Shown here in pieces: positions 1-6,690 of a stretch of 8,169 bases of DNA; positions within the stretch are counted from its first letter, which is position 1, and the number at the start of each line of letters is the position of its first letter. The notes under the pieces were generated by a model. That model saw only the letters and a list, made by a program, of their open reading frames with translations. It had not been told where the DNA came from and searched no databases. Source of the DNA: Thiomonas sp. (GTDB lineage: Bacteria > Pseudomonadota > Gammaproteobacteria > Burkholderiales > Burkholderiaceae_C). Location: the NCBI GenBank assembly GCA_027451915.1, contig DAIDHU010000560.1:1-8169 (forward strand), written 5' to 3'. The position numbers and the translations under genes are program-made.

Positions 1-2
1 CC

Positions 3-1568
3 AAGTGGGCCGCTTCGCGCACCCGCTCGGCGGCCGACTTCTACACCGCCGGCGCCGGTATCACCGGCTTCCAGAACGGCCTGGCCATCGCCGGCGACTA
101 CATGTCGGCGGCTTCCTTTCTGGGCATCTCCGCGGCGGTGATGACCAGCGGCTACGACGGGCTGATCTATTCCATCGGCTTCCTCGTGGGCTGGCCCATC
201 ATCACCTTCCTGATGGCCGAGCGCCTGCGCAACCTGGGCCGCTTCACCTTCGCCGACGTGGCCGGCTACCGCTTCCGCCAGGGCCCCATCCGCGCCTTCG
301 CGGCCTCGGGCACCCTGATCGTCGTCGCCTTCTACCTGATCGCGCAGATGGTCGGCGCCGGCTCCCTGATCAAGCTGCTGTTCGGCCTGGACTACTGGGT
401 GGCCGTGGTGCTGGTGGGCGTGCTGATGATGGTCTACGTGCTGTTCGGGGGCATGACCGCGACGACCTGGGTGCAGATCGTCAAGGCCTGCCTGCTGCTG
501 GCCGGCGTGACCTTCATGGCGGTGATGGTGCTGGCCCGGTTCGGCTTCAGCCCCGAGGCGCTGTTCGCGCGCGCCGTGCAGGTCAAGGCCGCCGTGGCCG
601 CCGCCGCCGGCAAGAGCCCCGAGGAGGCGCACGCGACCGGGTTGGCGGTGATGAACCCCGGAGGCTTTGTCAAGGACCCGATCTCGGCGATCTCCTTCGG
701 CATGGCGCTGATGTTCGGAACCGCGGGGCTGCCGCATATCCTGATGCGCTTCTTCACCGTGCCCGACGCGCGCCAGGCGCGCAAGTCGGTGCTGTGGGCC
801 ACCACCTGGATCGGCTACTTCTACGTGCTGATTTTCATCATCGGCTTCGGCGCCATCGCGCTGGTGCTCACCGATCCCTCGGTGGCCGACGTGGCCAAGG
901 GAGTGATCCGCGGGGGCGCGGGCAACGCCAACATGGCGGCGGTGCTGGTGGCCAAGGCGGTGGGGGGCAATGTGTTCTTCGGCTTCATCTCGGCCGTGGC
1001 CTTCGCCACCATCCTGGCGGTGGTCGCCGGGCTGACCCTGTCGGGGGCCTCCGCCGTCTCGCACGACATCTACGCCACGCTGATGCGCGGCGGCAAGGCC
1101 GACAGCGCCTCGGAGCTGAAGGTCTCGCGCATCACCACCGTCGTGCTCGGCCTGGTCGCGGTGTTGCTGGGCATCGTGTTTCAGAAGCAGAACGTGGCCT
1201 TCATGGTGTCCCTGGCCTTCGCGGTGGCGGCGTCGGCGAATTTTCCGGTGCTGTTCCTGTCGGTGCTGTGGAAGGATTGCACCACCCGCGGCGCGGTGAT
1301 CGGGGGATTCCTCGGCCTGGTCTCCTCGGTGGCCCTGACCATCGTGTCGCCCTCGGTGTGGGAAGCCACGCTGGGTTTTCCGAAGGGCTCGGCGCTGTTT
1401 CCCTATGCCTCGCCCGCGCTGTTCTCCATGAGCATCGCCTTCGTGGGCATCTGGGTGTTCTCGCTGCTCGACCGCGGCGCGGCGGCGCAGGCCGAGCGCG
1501 AGGCCTTCGCCGCGCAGCAGGTGCGCTCGGAAACCGGGCTGGGGGCCGAGACGGCCGCGGGGCACTGA
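3..1568 (+). CDS. actP: Cation/acetate symporter ActP-like, 5'-truncated by window edge
   Basis: Sodium:solute symporter (SSS family) that takes up acetate and related short-chain monocarboxylates across the inner membrane. 521 residues are visible, open from the first in-frame codon; the family is about 550 residues, so only some 30-50 N-terminal residues lie outside. The ATG at 102 is internal: the preceding codons read SAADFYTAGAGITGFQNGL, which is strongly ActP-like, and run into DYMSAASFLG (visible residues 32-41), a family hallmark. Many hydrophobic helices follow (for example AVVLVGVLMMVYVLFGGMTA and VLIFIIGFGAIALVL), then SAVAFATILAVVAGLTLSGA, another conserved SSS segment. The tail is hydrophilic and alanine-rich. 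The usual upstream partner, a small DUF485 membrane protein, would lie outside the window. Family assignment is confident; substrate is inferred from similarity. Confidence 0.93.
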   Translation, partial: KWAASRTRSAADFYTAGAGITGFQNGLAIAGDYMSAASFLGISAAVMTSGYDGLIYSIGFLVGWPIITFLMAERLRNLGRFTFADVAGYRFRQGPIRAFAASGTLIVVAFYLIAQMVGAGSLIKLLFGLDYWVAVVLVGVLMMVYVLFGGMTATTWVQIVKACLLLAGVTFMAVMVLARFGFSPEALFARAVQVKAAVAAAAGKSPEEAHATGLAVMNPGGFVKDPISAISFGMALMFGTAGLPHILMRFFTVPDARQARKSVLWATTWIGYFYVLIFIIGFGAIALVLTDPSVADVAKGVIRGGAGNANMAAVLVAKAVGGNVFFGFISAVAFATILAVVAGLTLSGASAVSHDIYATLMRGGKADSASELKVSRITTVVLGLVAVLLGIVFQKQNVAFMVSLAFAVAASANFPVLFLSVLWKDCTTRGAVIGGFLGLVSSVALTIVSPSVWEATLGFPKGSALFPYASPALFSMSIAFVGIWVFSLLDRGAAAQAEREAFAAQQVRSETGLGAETAAGH

Positions 1569-1575
1569 AGCCTGG

Positions 1576-1605
1576 GCGCGAGGCGGGCCGGTGCCCGTCT
1601 CGCGC
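1576..1605 (+). terminator. Strong GC hairpin just after actP stop (terminator or processing site)
   Basis: Starting 7 nt after the stop codon, bases 1576-1588 pair with 1593-1605: 13 pairs including one G-U, closing a 4-nt loop (cggt). No T-run follows, so it is not a textbook intrinsic terminator. It may attenuate read-through into the downstream gene or stabilise the 3' end of actP mRNA. Confidence 0.5.
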
Positions 1606-1668
1606 GACCTGCCGTGACCGGGCGGCGGAGCGCGCGCGCATTCCCGGTCCCCCGAATACGCCTTCGAC

Positions 1669-3486
1669 ATGCCCCATGCCTTCGACTTCACGGCCTCGCC
1701 CTTCGACTGCCTGAGCCCGCAGGAACGCCAGCGGGTTCGCGACTCGGTGGACGTGGCGTATTTCGCGCAGGGGCGCACCATCCTGGACGTGGGATCGGTA
1801 CCCACGCAGTTGTACGCGGTGATGAAGGGCGTGGTGGCCCAGCATGACGGCGAGCAGATGGTCGCCAGCTACGGTCCGCAGGACTGCTTTGACGCCCGCG
1901 CGCTGATGGCCGGACGCAGCAGCGGCCGCTTCGTGGCGCGCGAGGAGGTGCTGGCCTACGAGCTGCCCCGCGAGACGGTGAAGGAACTCATCGCCTCCAA
2001 CGCGGCCTTCGGCGCCTTGCTGTTCGCCGATCTCAGCGACAAGCTGGGCGCGCTGGCCCAGTTGCGCAGCCGCCACGAGATTCAGGCGCTGGGCATGGCC
2101 CGCGTGGCCGACGCCTTCGTGCGTCCGGTGCAGGTGGTGGACGTGGGCACCGACATCGCCGCCGTCGCCGGCATTTTCCAGGCCGAGCATGTCTCCAGCG
2201 TGCTGGTGCGCGAATCGGAGGGCGCCGGGGCGCGCCTGGGGATTTGCACCCGCGCCTCGCTGCAGCGGGCCATCCTGGACGGCAGGCCCCCCGCGCGCCT
2301 GCCGGCCGCCGGCTTCGCCACCTTCGATTTGCTCACCACCACGCCCGAGGAGCCGATCGGCGAGGCGCTGGCGCGCATGCTGCGCGGGCGCGTGCACCGG
2401 CTGGTGGTGCTGCGCGAGGGGCAGGTGGCGGGTGTGCTCGAGGCGCTGGACCTGTTCAGTTTCCTGGCCAACCATTCCTACCTGATCACGGTGCAGATCG
2501 ACATGGCGCAGGACCTGGGGGCGCTGGCCGAGGCCGCCTCGAAAATCACGCGCATGGTTTCTCTGCTGCACCGGGGCGGAACACGCATCGGGCTGATCGC
2601 CGGCCTGGTCACCGAGCTCAACACGCGCCTGTTCCAGCGGGCCTGGAGCCTGATCGCGCCGCCCGCGCTGGTGGACAACAGCTGCCTGTTCGTGATGGGC
2701 AGCGAAGGCCGGGGAGAGCAGATCCTGAAAACCGATCAGGACAACGCCCTGGTGCTGCGCGACGGCTACGCGCCGCCGGACAACCTGCAGCGGCTGGCCG
2801 GGCGCTTCACGGCCGCCCTGGCGGACTTCGGCTATCCCCCATGCCCCGGCGGGGTGATGCTGGACCGGCCGCGCTGGCGCATGAGCGCCTCGGAGTTCGC
2901 GGCCAGCCTGCGTGCCTGGCTGCACGGCCGCGCCCCCGAGCAGCTCATGGATCTGGCGATTTTCCTGGATGCTCGCGCGGTGTGCGGTGATGCGCGCCTG
3001 CTGTGCGAACTGCGCGAACGGGTGTTTCGCGAGGCCCCTGACGACGACGCATTGCTGGCCCGCTTTGCCTCGGCCATCGACGCCTTCGGCGCCGGCACGG
3101 CCTGGTGGGCCCGGCTGCTCGGCGACGAAAGGCATGCCGTCGACCTCAAGAAGGAGGGCATGTTCGCGCTGGTGCATGGCGTGCGCAGCCTGGCGCTGGC
3201 CCATCGCATCCAGGCCAGCGGCACCGAGGAGCGGCTCCAGGCACTGGCCGCCGCGGGCCAGCTCGCGCATGCCGAGGCGCAGGAATTGCTGCAGGCCCTG
3301 CATGTGCTGATGCAACTGCGCCTGCAGGCCGGGCTGGACCAGATCGAGCGGCGCCAGCCCGTGACCGGCTTGCTGGAGCCGCAGCAGCTGGGCTCCCTCG
3401 ATCGCAGCCTGCTGAAGGACGCGCTGGGCGTGGTCAGGCGCTTCCGGGGCACGCTGCATCGACGCTTCCAGCTCGACCGCCTGTGA
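1669..3486 (+). CDS. cNMP-binding-like/CBS/DUF294 nucleotidyltransferase-like protein
   Basis: A 605-residue cytoplasmic multidomain protein. Residues about 10-125 look like a cyclic-nucleotide-binding beta barrel; about 145-270 hold a CBS pair (ending VHRLVVLREGQVAGVLEALD); about 300-430 form the DUF294 nucleotidyltransferase-like domain; about 460-600 form the helical DUF294 C-terminal substrate-binding-like domain. The nucleotidyltransferase signature is intact: G344-S345, R348, E350, then D356 and D358, the G-S...D-x-D metal site also found in GlnD-type enzymes. This suggests an active transferase whose substrate is unknown, controlled by ligand binding to the N-terminal modules. No good Shine-Dalgarno precedes the ATG at 1669, but it is the first ATG in frame and starts the domain correctly. 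It sits 100 bp after actP and 27 bp before an exonuclease gene; a similar order is known next to actP in Pseudomonas. A role in acetate use is inference. Confidence 0.9.
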   Translation: MPHAFDFTASPFDCLSPQERQRVRDSVDVAYFAQGRTILDVGSVPTQLYAVMKGVVAQHDGEQMVASYGPQDCFDARALMAGRSSGRFVAREEVLAYELPRETVKELIASNAAFGALLFADLSDKLGALAQLRSRHEIQALGMARVADAFVRPVQVVDVGTDIAAVAGIFQAEHVSSVLVRESEGAGARLGICTRASLQRAILDGRPPARLPAAGFATFDLLTTTPEEPIGEALARMLRGRVHRLVVLREGQVAGVLEALDLFSFLANHSYLITVQIDMAQDLGALAEAASKITRMVSLLHRGGTRIGLIAGLVTELNTRLFQRAWSLIAPPALVDNSCLFVMGSEGRGEQILKTDQDNALVLRDGYAPPDNLQRLAGRFTAALADFGYPPCPGGVMLDRPRWRMSASEFAASLRAWLHGRAPEQLMDLAIFLDARAVCGDARLLCELRERVFREAPDDDALLARFASAIDAFGAGTAWWARLLGDERHAVDLKKEGMFALVHGVRSLALAHRIQASGTEERLQALAAAGQLAHAEAQELLQALHVLMQLRLQAGLDQIERRQPVTGLLEPQQLGSLDRSLLKDALGVVRRFRGTLHRRFQLDRL

Positions 3487-3513
3487 CATCGGCCCGGCCC
3501 CAAGGCTCCTGAG

Positions 3514-4173
3514 ATGCACGCCGCCCGATGCCGCCTGCTGAGGGCCTGGCGCAGACGCCGGGGCCTGCGACGCCTGCGCGACCCTGGCTATGCCTTCCTG
3601 TTCGAGCCGCCTCCACCACGGGAGTGGGTGGCGCTGGACTGCGAGACCACCGGGCTGGACCGGCGCCGCGACGAGATCGTCGCCGTGGCGGCCGTGCGCA
3701 TTGTCGACACGCGCATCCTGAGCAGTCAGCGCCTGCAACTGCTCGTGCGCCCACGCGGCGAGCCGGGGCAAAGCGCCCGGGTGCACCGCCTGCGCGGGAG
3801 CGACCTGGCGGCCGGCCTGCCGCTGCGCGAGGCTGTGGAGCGCTTGCTGCGTTTTGTCGGAAGCCGGCCCCTGGTGGGTTACTACCTGGAGTTCGACGTG
3901 GCGATGATCGAGCGCGAGTTGCGCCCCTGGCTGGGCATCGGCTTGCCCCAGGAGCGCGTGGAGGTTTCCGCGCTCTACCACGACCACAAGCTGCGCCAGC
4001 TTCCCGAGTGGGCACGCCAGGGCCAGGTGCGCATCGACCTGAGCCTGCAAGCCATGATGCGCGACCTGGACCTGCCGCTGCGCGAGGCGCACGATCCCTT
4101 CAACGACGCCGAGATGGCGGCCATGGCCTTTCTCAAACTGCGCGCCCTGCAGGGCGCGCCGCGGGCCGACTGA
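3514..4173 (+). CDS. DEDDh 3'-5' exonuclease, DNA polymerase III epsilon-like
   Basis: A 219-residue exonuclease of the DnaQ/RNase T superfamily, expected to remove nucleotides from 3' ends of DNA or RNA with two metal ions. All catalytic positions are visible: ExoI D42 and E44 in LDCETTGLD, ExoII D128 in LVGYYLEFDVAM, and ExoIII H193 and D198 in HDPFNDAE, which makes it the DEDDh class. It lacks the C-terminal part that binds the polymerase alpha subunit in true DnaQ and carries an arginine-rich N-terminal stretch (residues 5-22), so it is probably not the replicative proofreader. It starts 27 bp after the DUF294 gene and is likely in the same operon; such pairs next to actP occur elsewhere. 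Whether it acts on DNA, RNA or nucleotide signals is unknown. Confidence 0.9.
   Translation: MHAARCRLLRAWRRRRGLRRLRDPGYAFLFEPPPPREWVALDCETTGLDRRRDEIVAVAAVRIVDTRILSSQRLQLLVRPRGEPGQSARVHRLRGSDLAAGLPLREAVERLLRFVGSRPLVGYYLEFDVAMIERELRPWLGIGLPQERVEVSALYHDHKLRQLPEWARQGQVRIDLSLQAMMRDLDLPLREAHDPFNDAEMAAMAFLKLRALQGAPRAD
4141..4158. terminator. 18-bp perfect palindrome at the 3' end of the exonuclease gene
   Basis: An exact 18-nt palindrome (seven pairs around TGCA if drawn as a hairpin) lies inside the last codons of the exonuclease gene, 43 bp before the stop of the convergent hemerythrin gene. There is no T-run on either side. It may act as a weak bidirectional terminator between the converging genes; it could equally be a by-product of GC-rich coding sequence. 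Confidence 0.3.
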
Positions 4174-4200
4174 GCAGGCCCTGCCCGGTCTGCGGTGCGC

Positions 4201-4638
4201 TCAGGCTCCCTTGGCCTGGCCGATCTGCTGCTCGATGTGCCGGAGCTGGTCCTTCGAGAGCACTTTTTCCGCCTTGGGAAAGAGCTCATCTTCTTCCTCG
4301 CGGACATGGTGCAGCAGGGTTTCCTGCAAGACCGTGAGCTTGGCCTTCCAGTCCTCGTCCTGGAAATCCAGGGAATCCAGCTCTTGGAGCAGCAGGTCCA
4401 CCACATGGTGCTCCTGATAGGCCTCCAGGGTCAGCCCGTGGGTGGATTTGCGGGACTCGAGCTCGGGATAAACCAGGCGTTCCTCCAGGTTCTCGTGGGC
4501 CTGCAGTTCCTGCTTCAGGGTGTTCAACAGGTCCCGGCGTCTTGTCCTGGCCGACGCCGGGGTATCGAGCAGTTCCTCGATGATTCCCTTGACGAGTTCA
4601 TGGTCCTTGACGAGCAATGCGAAGGTTCCGGTCTGCAT
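4201..4638 (-). CDS. Hemerythrin-like HHE domain protein
   Basis: A 145-residue four-helix-bundle protein expected to hold a non-heme di-iron centre that binds oxygen or NO, or senses or buffers iron. Candidate ligands in order: H13 (KDHELVKG), H48 and E52 (AHENLEERLVYP), H77/H78 (YQEHH), and H110/H111 with E115 (LLHHVREEEDELFP), matching the HHE pattern. The C-terminus is a charged helix. An in-frame ATG 12 bp upstream (4650) has no ribosome site, whereas the ATG at 4638 has GGAG six bases ahead, so the shorter start is chosen. The gene follows the DUF1328 membrane-protein gene by 42 bp on the same strand, probably one transcript, and converges on the exonuclease gene with 27 bp between the stops. 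A role in oxygen, NO or envelope stress is inferred. Codon use appears less GC-biased than its neighbours. Confidence 0.9.
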   Translation of the reverse strand: MQTGTFALLVKDHELVKGIIEELLDTPASARTRRRDLLNTLKQELQAHENLEERLVYPELESRKSTHGLTLEAYQEHHVVDLLLQELDSLDFQDEDWKAKLTVLQETLLHHVREEEDELFPKAEKVLSKDQLRHIEQQIGQAKGA

Positions 4639-4644
4639 GGGCAG

Positions 4645-4648
4645 CTCC
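4645..4648 (-). promoter_or_regulatory. Ribosome binding site deciding the hemerythrin start
   Basis: GGAG on the - strand sits 6 nt before the ATG at 4638. It overlaps the start of the longer reading (ATG at 4650), which has only pyrimidine-rich sequence before it. This favours initiation at 4638. Confidence 0.6.
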
Positions 4649-4680
4649 ATGGGAAAAGTTGAGGGCGGGGGACAGGCACA

Positions 4681-4851
4681 TCAGTGGTTTCGGGTACTCA
4701 CCAGATGCAACGCCAGACTGATCACGAAGCCGGCGAGCGCGACGAAAAAAATCAGTTTCGCGACCCCGACCGCGGTCGACTCCACCCCGAAGAATCCGAA
4801 CACCGAGGCCACGAGCGCCACGAGAAGAAAAGTCACCACCCATCTCAGCAT
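4681..4851 (-). CDS. DUF1328/YtjA-type small membrane protein
   Basis: A 56-residue hydrophobic protein beginning MLRWVVTFLLVALVASVFGF, then a short loop (FGVESTAVG) and a second hydrophobic helix (AKLIFFVALAGFVISLAL), ending VSTRNH. Two inner-membrane helices, a WVVTFL-type start, the GF-FGV hinge and the total length match the DUF1328 family (E. coli YtjA). Its function is unknown; members are often found with stress genes. Translation signal is strong: AGGAG (4858-4862 on the complement) six bases before the ATG. It is the first gene of a two-gene - strand unit with the hemerythrin gene 42 bp downstream, and diverges from the retropepsin gene. The gene is easily missed because of its size. 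Confidence 0.88.
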   Translation of the reverse strand: MLRWVVTFLLVALVASVFGFFGVESTAVGVAKLIFFVALAGFVISLALHLVSTRNH

Positions 4852-4893
4852 GAAGGACTCCTGGAGGTTTCGGCCTTGCGAGCCTGCGCGCGG

Positions 4894-4899
4894 ATTACA
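4894..4899 (-). promoter_or_regulatory. Possible -10 element for the DUF1328-hemerythrin unit
   Basis: In the 164-bp divergent gap (4852-5015) the - strand reads TGTAAT, five of six matches to TATAAT, about 42 nt before the DUF1328 start codon. No good -35 hexamer lies 16-18 bp upstream, which would fit a sigma-S-type promoter or an activated one. The same gap holds two small inverted repeats nearer the protease gene (4947-4966 and 4971-4985) that might be operators. Tentative. Confidence 0.3.
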
Positions 4900-5015
4900 T
4901 CCTGTTGCAACCCGGTTTCAGTCTAAGGCCGCCTCGGGCGCCGGTGGATGGCCCGCCTGAACATCCATGATGACCACAGGGGTCACGGGGCCGGCGCGGG
5001 GCGCACAATGCGCCC

Positions 5016-5600
5016 ATGGGATTCGACCATCGCGACGGGATGAAGCCAGGCGAGCGGCAGCCCTCGGCGGCACCGCCTCCGGGCTATGTTCCCACGCGCC
5101 GGCCGCCGGCGGGACTGATGTGGATGGTGCTGCTGTGGTGCCTGATCGGAGGGGCGCTGTACCTGGTGGTGCGCTCCTTCGTGCCGGGTTTCGGGCCCGT
5201 GCGCGTGCAGGCGGCGGGGGCCGACGAGCTGCTGCTCAGCCCCGATCGCTCGGGCAACTACACGGTGCCGGGCGCGATCAATGGCGTGCCCGTCACCTTC
5301 CTGGTCGACACCGGCGCCTCCACCGTGTCGGTGTCCGCGAGAGCGGCCGGTCGCATGGGGCTTTCGGGTTGCCAGGGCATCGCATCCCAAACCGCCAACG
5401 GCAGCACCTCGGGCTGCCTGGCGCTGACCCGCGAGTTGCGTTTCGGCCCCTTCACCGCGCGCGACGTGCGGGTCGCCGTGCTGCCCCATCTGTCGGGAGG
5501 CACCGCCTTGCTGGGCATGAACCTCCTGTCGCGCATGCGCATGGTCCAGCAGGATGGGCACCTGGAGCTGCGCGCCTCCGGCCGTACCCCGGGAGCCTGA
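5016..5600 (+). CDS. Membrane-anchored retropepsin-like aspartic protease (clan AA)
   Basis: A 194-residue protein with a proline-rich cytoplasmic N-terminus, one membrane helix (residues about 33-52, GLMWMVLLWCLIGGALYLVV) and a periplasmic domain from about 70 to 188 resembling single-chain, dimer-forming retropepsins (the bacterial TIGR02281-type family). The active-site motif is D98-T99-G100 within VTFLVDTGASTVSVS, and the family's second motif is ALLGMNLLSRM (L166-G167-M168-N169). YTVPGAINGVPV before the DTG matches the usual beta hairpin. Such proteins probably work as homodimeric proteases; substrates are unknown. The ATG at 5016 is used; ATG 5040 (residue 9, after GACGGG) is an equally possible start. 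The gene stands alone, divergent from DUF1328 and convergent with the next gene, 29 bp between the stops. Confidence 0.88.
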   Translation: MGFDHRDGMKPGERQPSAAPPPGYVPTRRPPAGLMWMVLLWCLIGGALYLVVRSFVPGFGPVRVQAAGADELLLSPDRSGNYTVPGAINGVPVTFLVDTGASTVSVSARAAGRMGLSGCQGIASQTANGSTSGCLALTRELRFGPFTARDVRVAVLPHLSGGTALLGMNLLSRMRMVQQDGHLELRASGRTPGA

Positions 5601-5622
5601 GCTTGCGGCGGCCGCGGGCTCG

Positions 5623-5640
5623 CGGCGGCTCAGGCCGCCG
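5623..5640. terminator. GC hairpin between converging genes
   Basis: A 7-bp perfect stem (5623-5629 with 5634-5640) around a 4-nt loop lies directly over the stop codon of the - strand gene and 23 bp after the protease stop. There is no T-run. Its location suits bidirectional transcription termination, but evidence is limited to the fold. Confidence 0.35.
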
Positions 5641-6322
5641 GCAGGTCCGCCGGCAGATCCGCGGGCAACAGATCGGTGAACACGAAGCCGTCGCGCTCGA
5701 CGGTCTCGCCCACGCGAAGCGCGACCGGGCGCTCGAACATGGGCCCGTCGAAGGCGAAGCTGTGGAATTCGCCGAATTCACCGCAGGGATCGACCCCCTG
5801 GGGCAGATCGGACAGGAAGGCCGTGTCGTAGCGGCGCCCGGCGAACTCGCGCGGCAGGAGCTTGGGGTCGACGCAGCTGATCACCGCCCGCAGCCCGCTG
5901 TCGACCATGGTGCGGGACAGCTCGCCGGTCGGCATGCCCCATAGGGGGAACAGCGCGGCGATGCCGCTGGATTGCAGCTGGCGCTCGCGGTAACGCCGCA
6001 CATCCTCCAAAAACAGGTCGCCGAAGGCGAAAGCCTCGACGGCCTCTGCGCGCGCCTTCAGCACGAAGGCCTGCATCGCCGACTCGTACTCCGCATTGCT
6101 GCAGGGAAAGGGGATGTCGATCAGGAACAGGGGCAGGCCCAGCGCCGCGGCCTGGCGGCGCAGCAGATCGACGCGCACGCCATGCATCGCCACGCGCTGA
6201 AAAGCCGCGTTCACCGTGCTGAACAGCCCGGCCAGCTCGACGCGCGGATCCTGCCGCAGCAGCTGGAGGGCCCAGGCGCTGTCCTTGCCGGTGCTCCAGG
6301 AAAGCAGGGTCTTGTGGTGCAT
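5630..6322 (-). CDS. Diphthine-ammonia-ligase-family ATP-pyrophosphatase
   Basis: A 230-residue cytoplasmic protein of the adenine-nucleotide alpha-hydrolase fold. The ATP-binding P-loop is S10-T11-G12-K13-D14-S15 (LLSWSTGKDSAWAL), and the family motif GEFGEFHSFAFDGPMF occupies residues 181-196. In archaea and eukaryotes this family amidates diphthine on elongation factor 2; bacteria do not make diphthamide, so the bacterial role is unknown and may be an amidation or thiolation of some other substrate. The C-terminus repeats LPAD twice (LPADLPADLPAA), from a 12-nt tandem repeat. The reading frame stays open upstream to 6475, but those residues do not resemble the family and the ATG at 6322 opens the domain in the usual way; a weak AGG precedes it. 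Single gene, with a plausible promoter about 90 bp upstream. Confidence 0.87.
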   Translation of the reverse strand: MHHKTLLSWSTGKDSAWALQLLRQDPRVELAGLFSTVNAAFQRVAMHGVRVDLLRRQAAALGLPLFLIDIPFPCSNAEYESAMQAFVLKARAEAVEAFAFGDLFLEDVRRYRERQLQSSGIAALFPLWGMPTGELSRTMVDSGLRAVISCVDPKLLPREFAGRRYDTAFLSDLPQGVDPCGEFGEFHSFAFDGPMFERPVALRVGETVERDGFVFTDLLPADLPADLPAA

Positions 6323-6412
6323 GGGGCCGTGCCTGCGGATCGTCGGTTCGCAATGTCCGCACACCTCGTCCGGACGTTGCTCGTCGCCGCGACCCTGGCG
6401 CGCGACGCTCCT

Positions 6413-6440
6413 ATGATAGCGTGATGAAAAGTCGTGAAAA
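6413..6440 (-). promoter_or_regulatory. Putative sigma-70 promoter for the ATP-pyrophosphatase gene
   Basis: On the - strand TTTTCA (complement of 6435-6440) and TATCAT (complement of 6413-6418, five of six matches to TATAAT) are 16 bp apart in a locally AT-rich stretch. Transcription would start near 6406, leaving a leader of about 80 nt before the ATG at 6322. It lies at the border of the structured-RNA region. Confidence 0.4.
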
Positions 6441-6479
6441 GGAAACCAAAAAGACAATATGGAGAGCGGGGCCAAGGTG

Positions 6480-6690
6480 CGCGAGCTCCGGCTCGCGAGA
6501 CACAGGCGCGGCTCCCAGGCAGGGTCCGCCGCGTGCCCGATCCCCGTGGACCCGGTGGGGCCTGAGCACCGTCATGGTCCTCGCCACCGTGGCCTTCAGC
6601 GGCAAGGTTCCGCTGATGACACCCCCACGCATCACCCCGGGCCTGCTGTGGGCGGCCTTCCGGGCCGGCGCCGGGGAATACTCCCGGGAC
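6480..6690 (+). ncRNA. Large structured RNA candidate, block A (possible stand-alone HEARO/OMEGA-type RNA)
   Basis: This intergenic stretch has no credible protein gene but contains tightly packed helices. Seen: 6480-6486 with 6491-6497, a 7-bp stem capped by C-UCCG-G, the stable UNCG tetraloop only when read on the + strand; 6507-6512 with 6528-6533; a three-layer domain in which 6555-6560 pairs with 6623-6628, enclosing 6571-6575 with 6616-6620, enclosing 6597-6602 with 6610-6615; and a terminal hairpin 6671-6675 with 6683-6687. Directly after it comes GTGA at 6691. Known: HEARO RNAs (the guide RNAs of IsrB-type OMEGA systems) are about 300 nt, usually occur near or without their ORF, and are reported to end before ATGA or GTGA. 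Matching this to HEARO is inference; no isrB/iscB gene is present. The 5' end is uncertain and could begin nearer 6440. A group II intron remnant is an alternative. Confidence 0.4.

Noticed and set aside
1201..4092. 963-codon open frame on the - strand across the actP, DUF294 and exonuclease genes
   Set aside because: It is the antisense shadow of high-GC coding sequence: low-complexity Gln/Arg/Ala/His-rich product with no domain, opposite three recognisable proteins.
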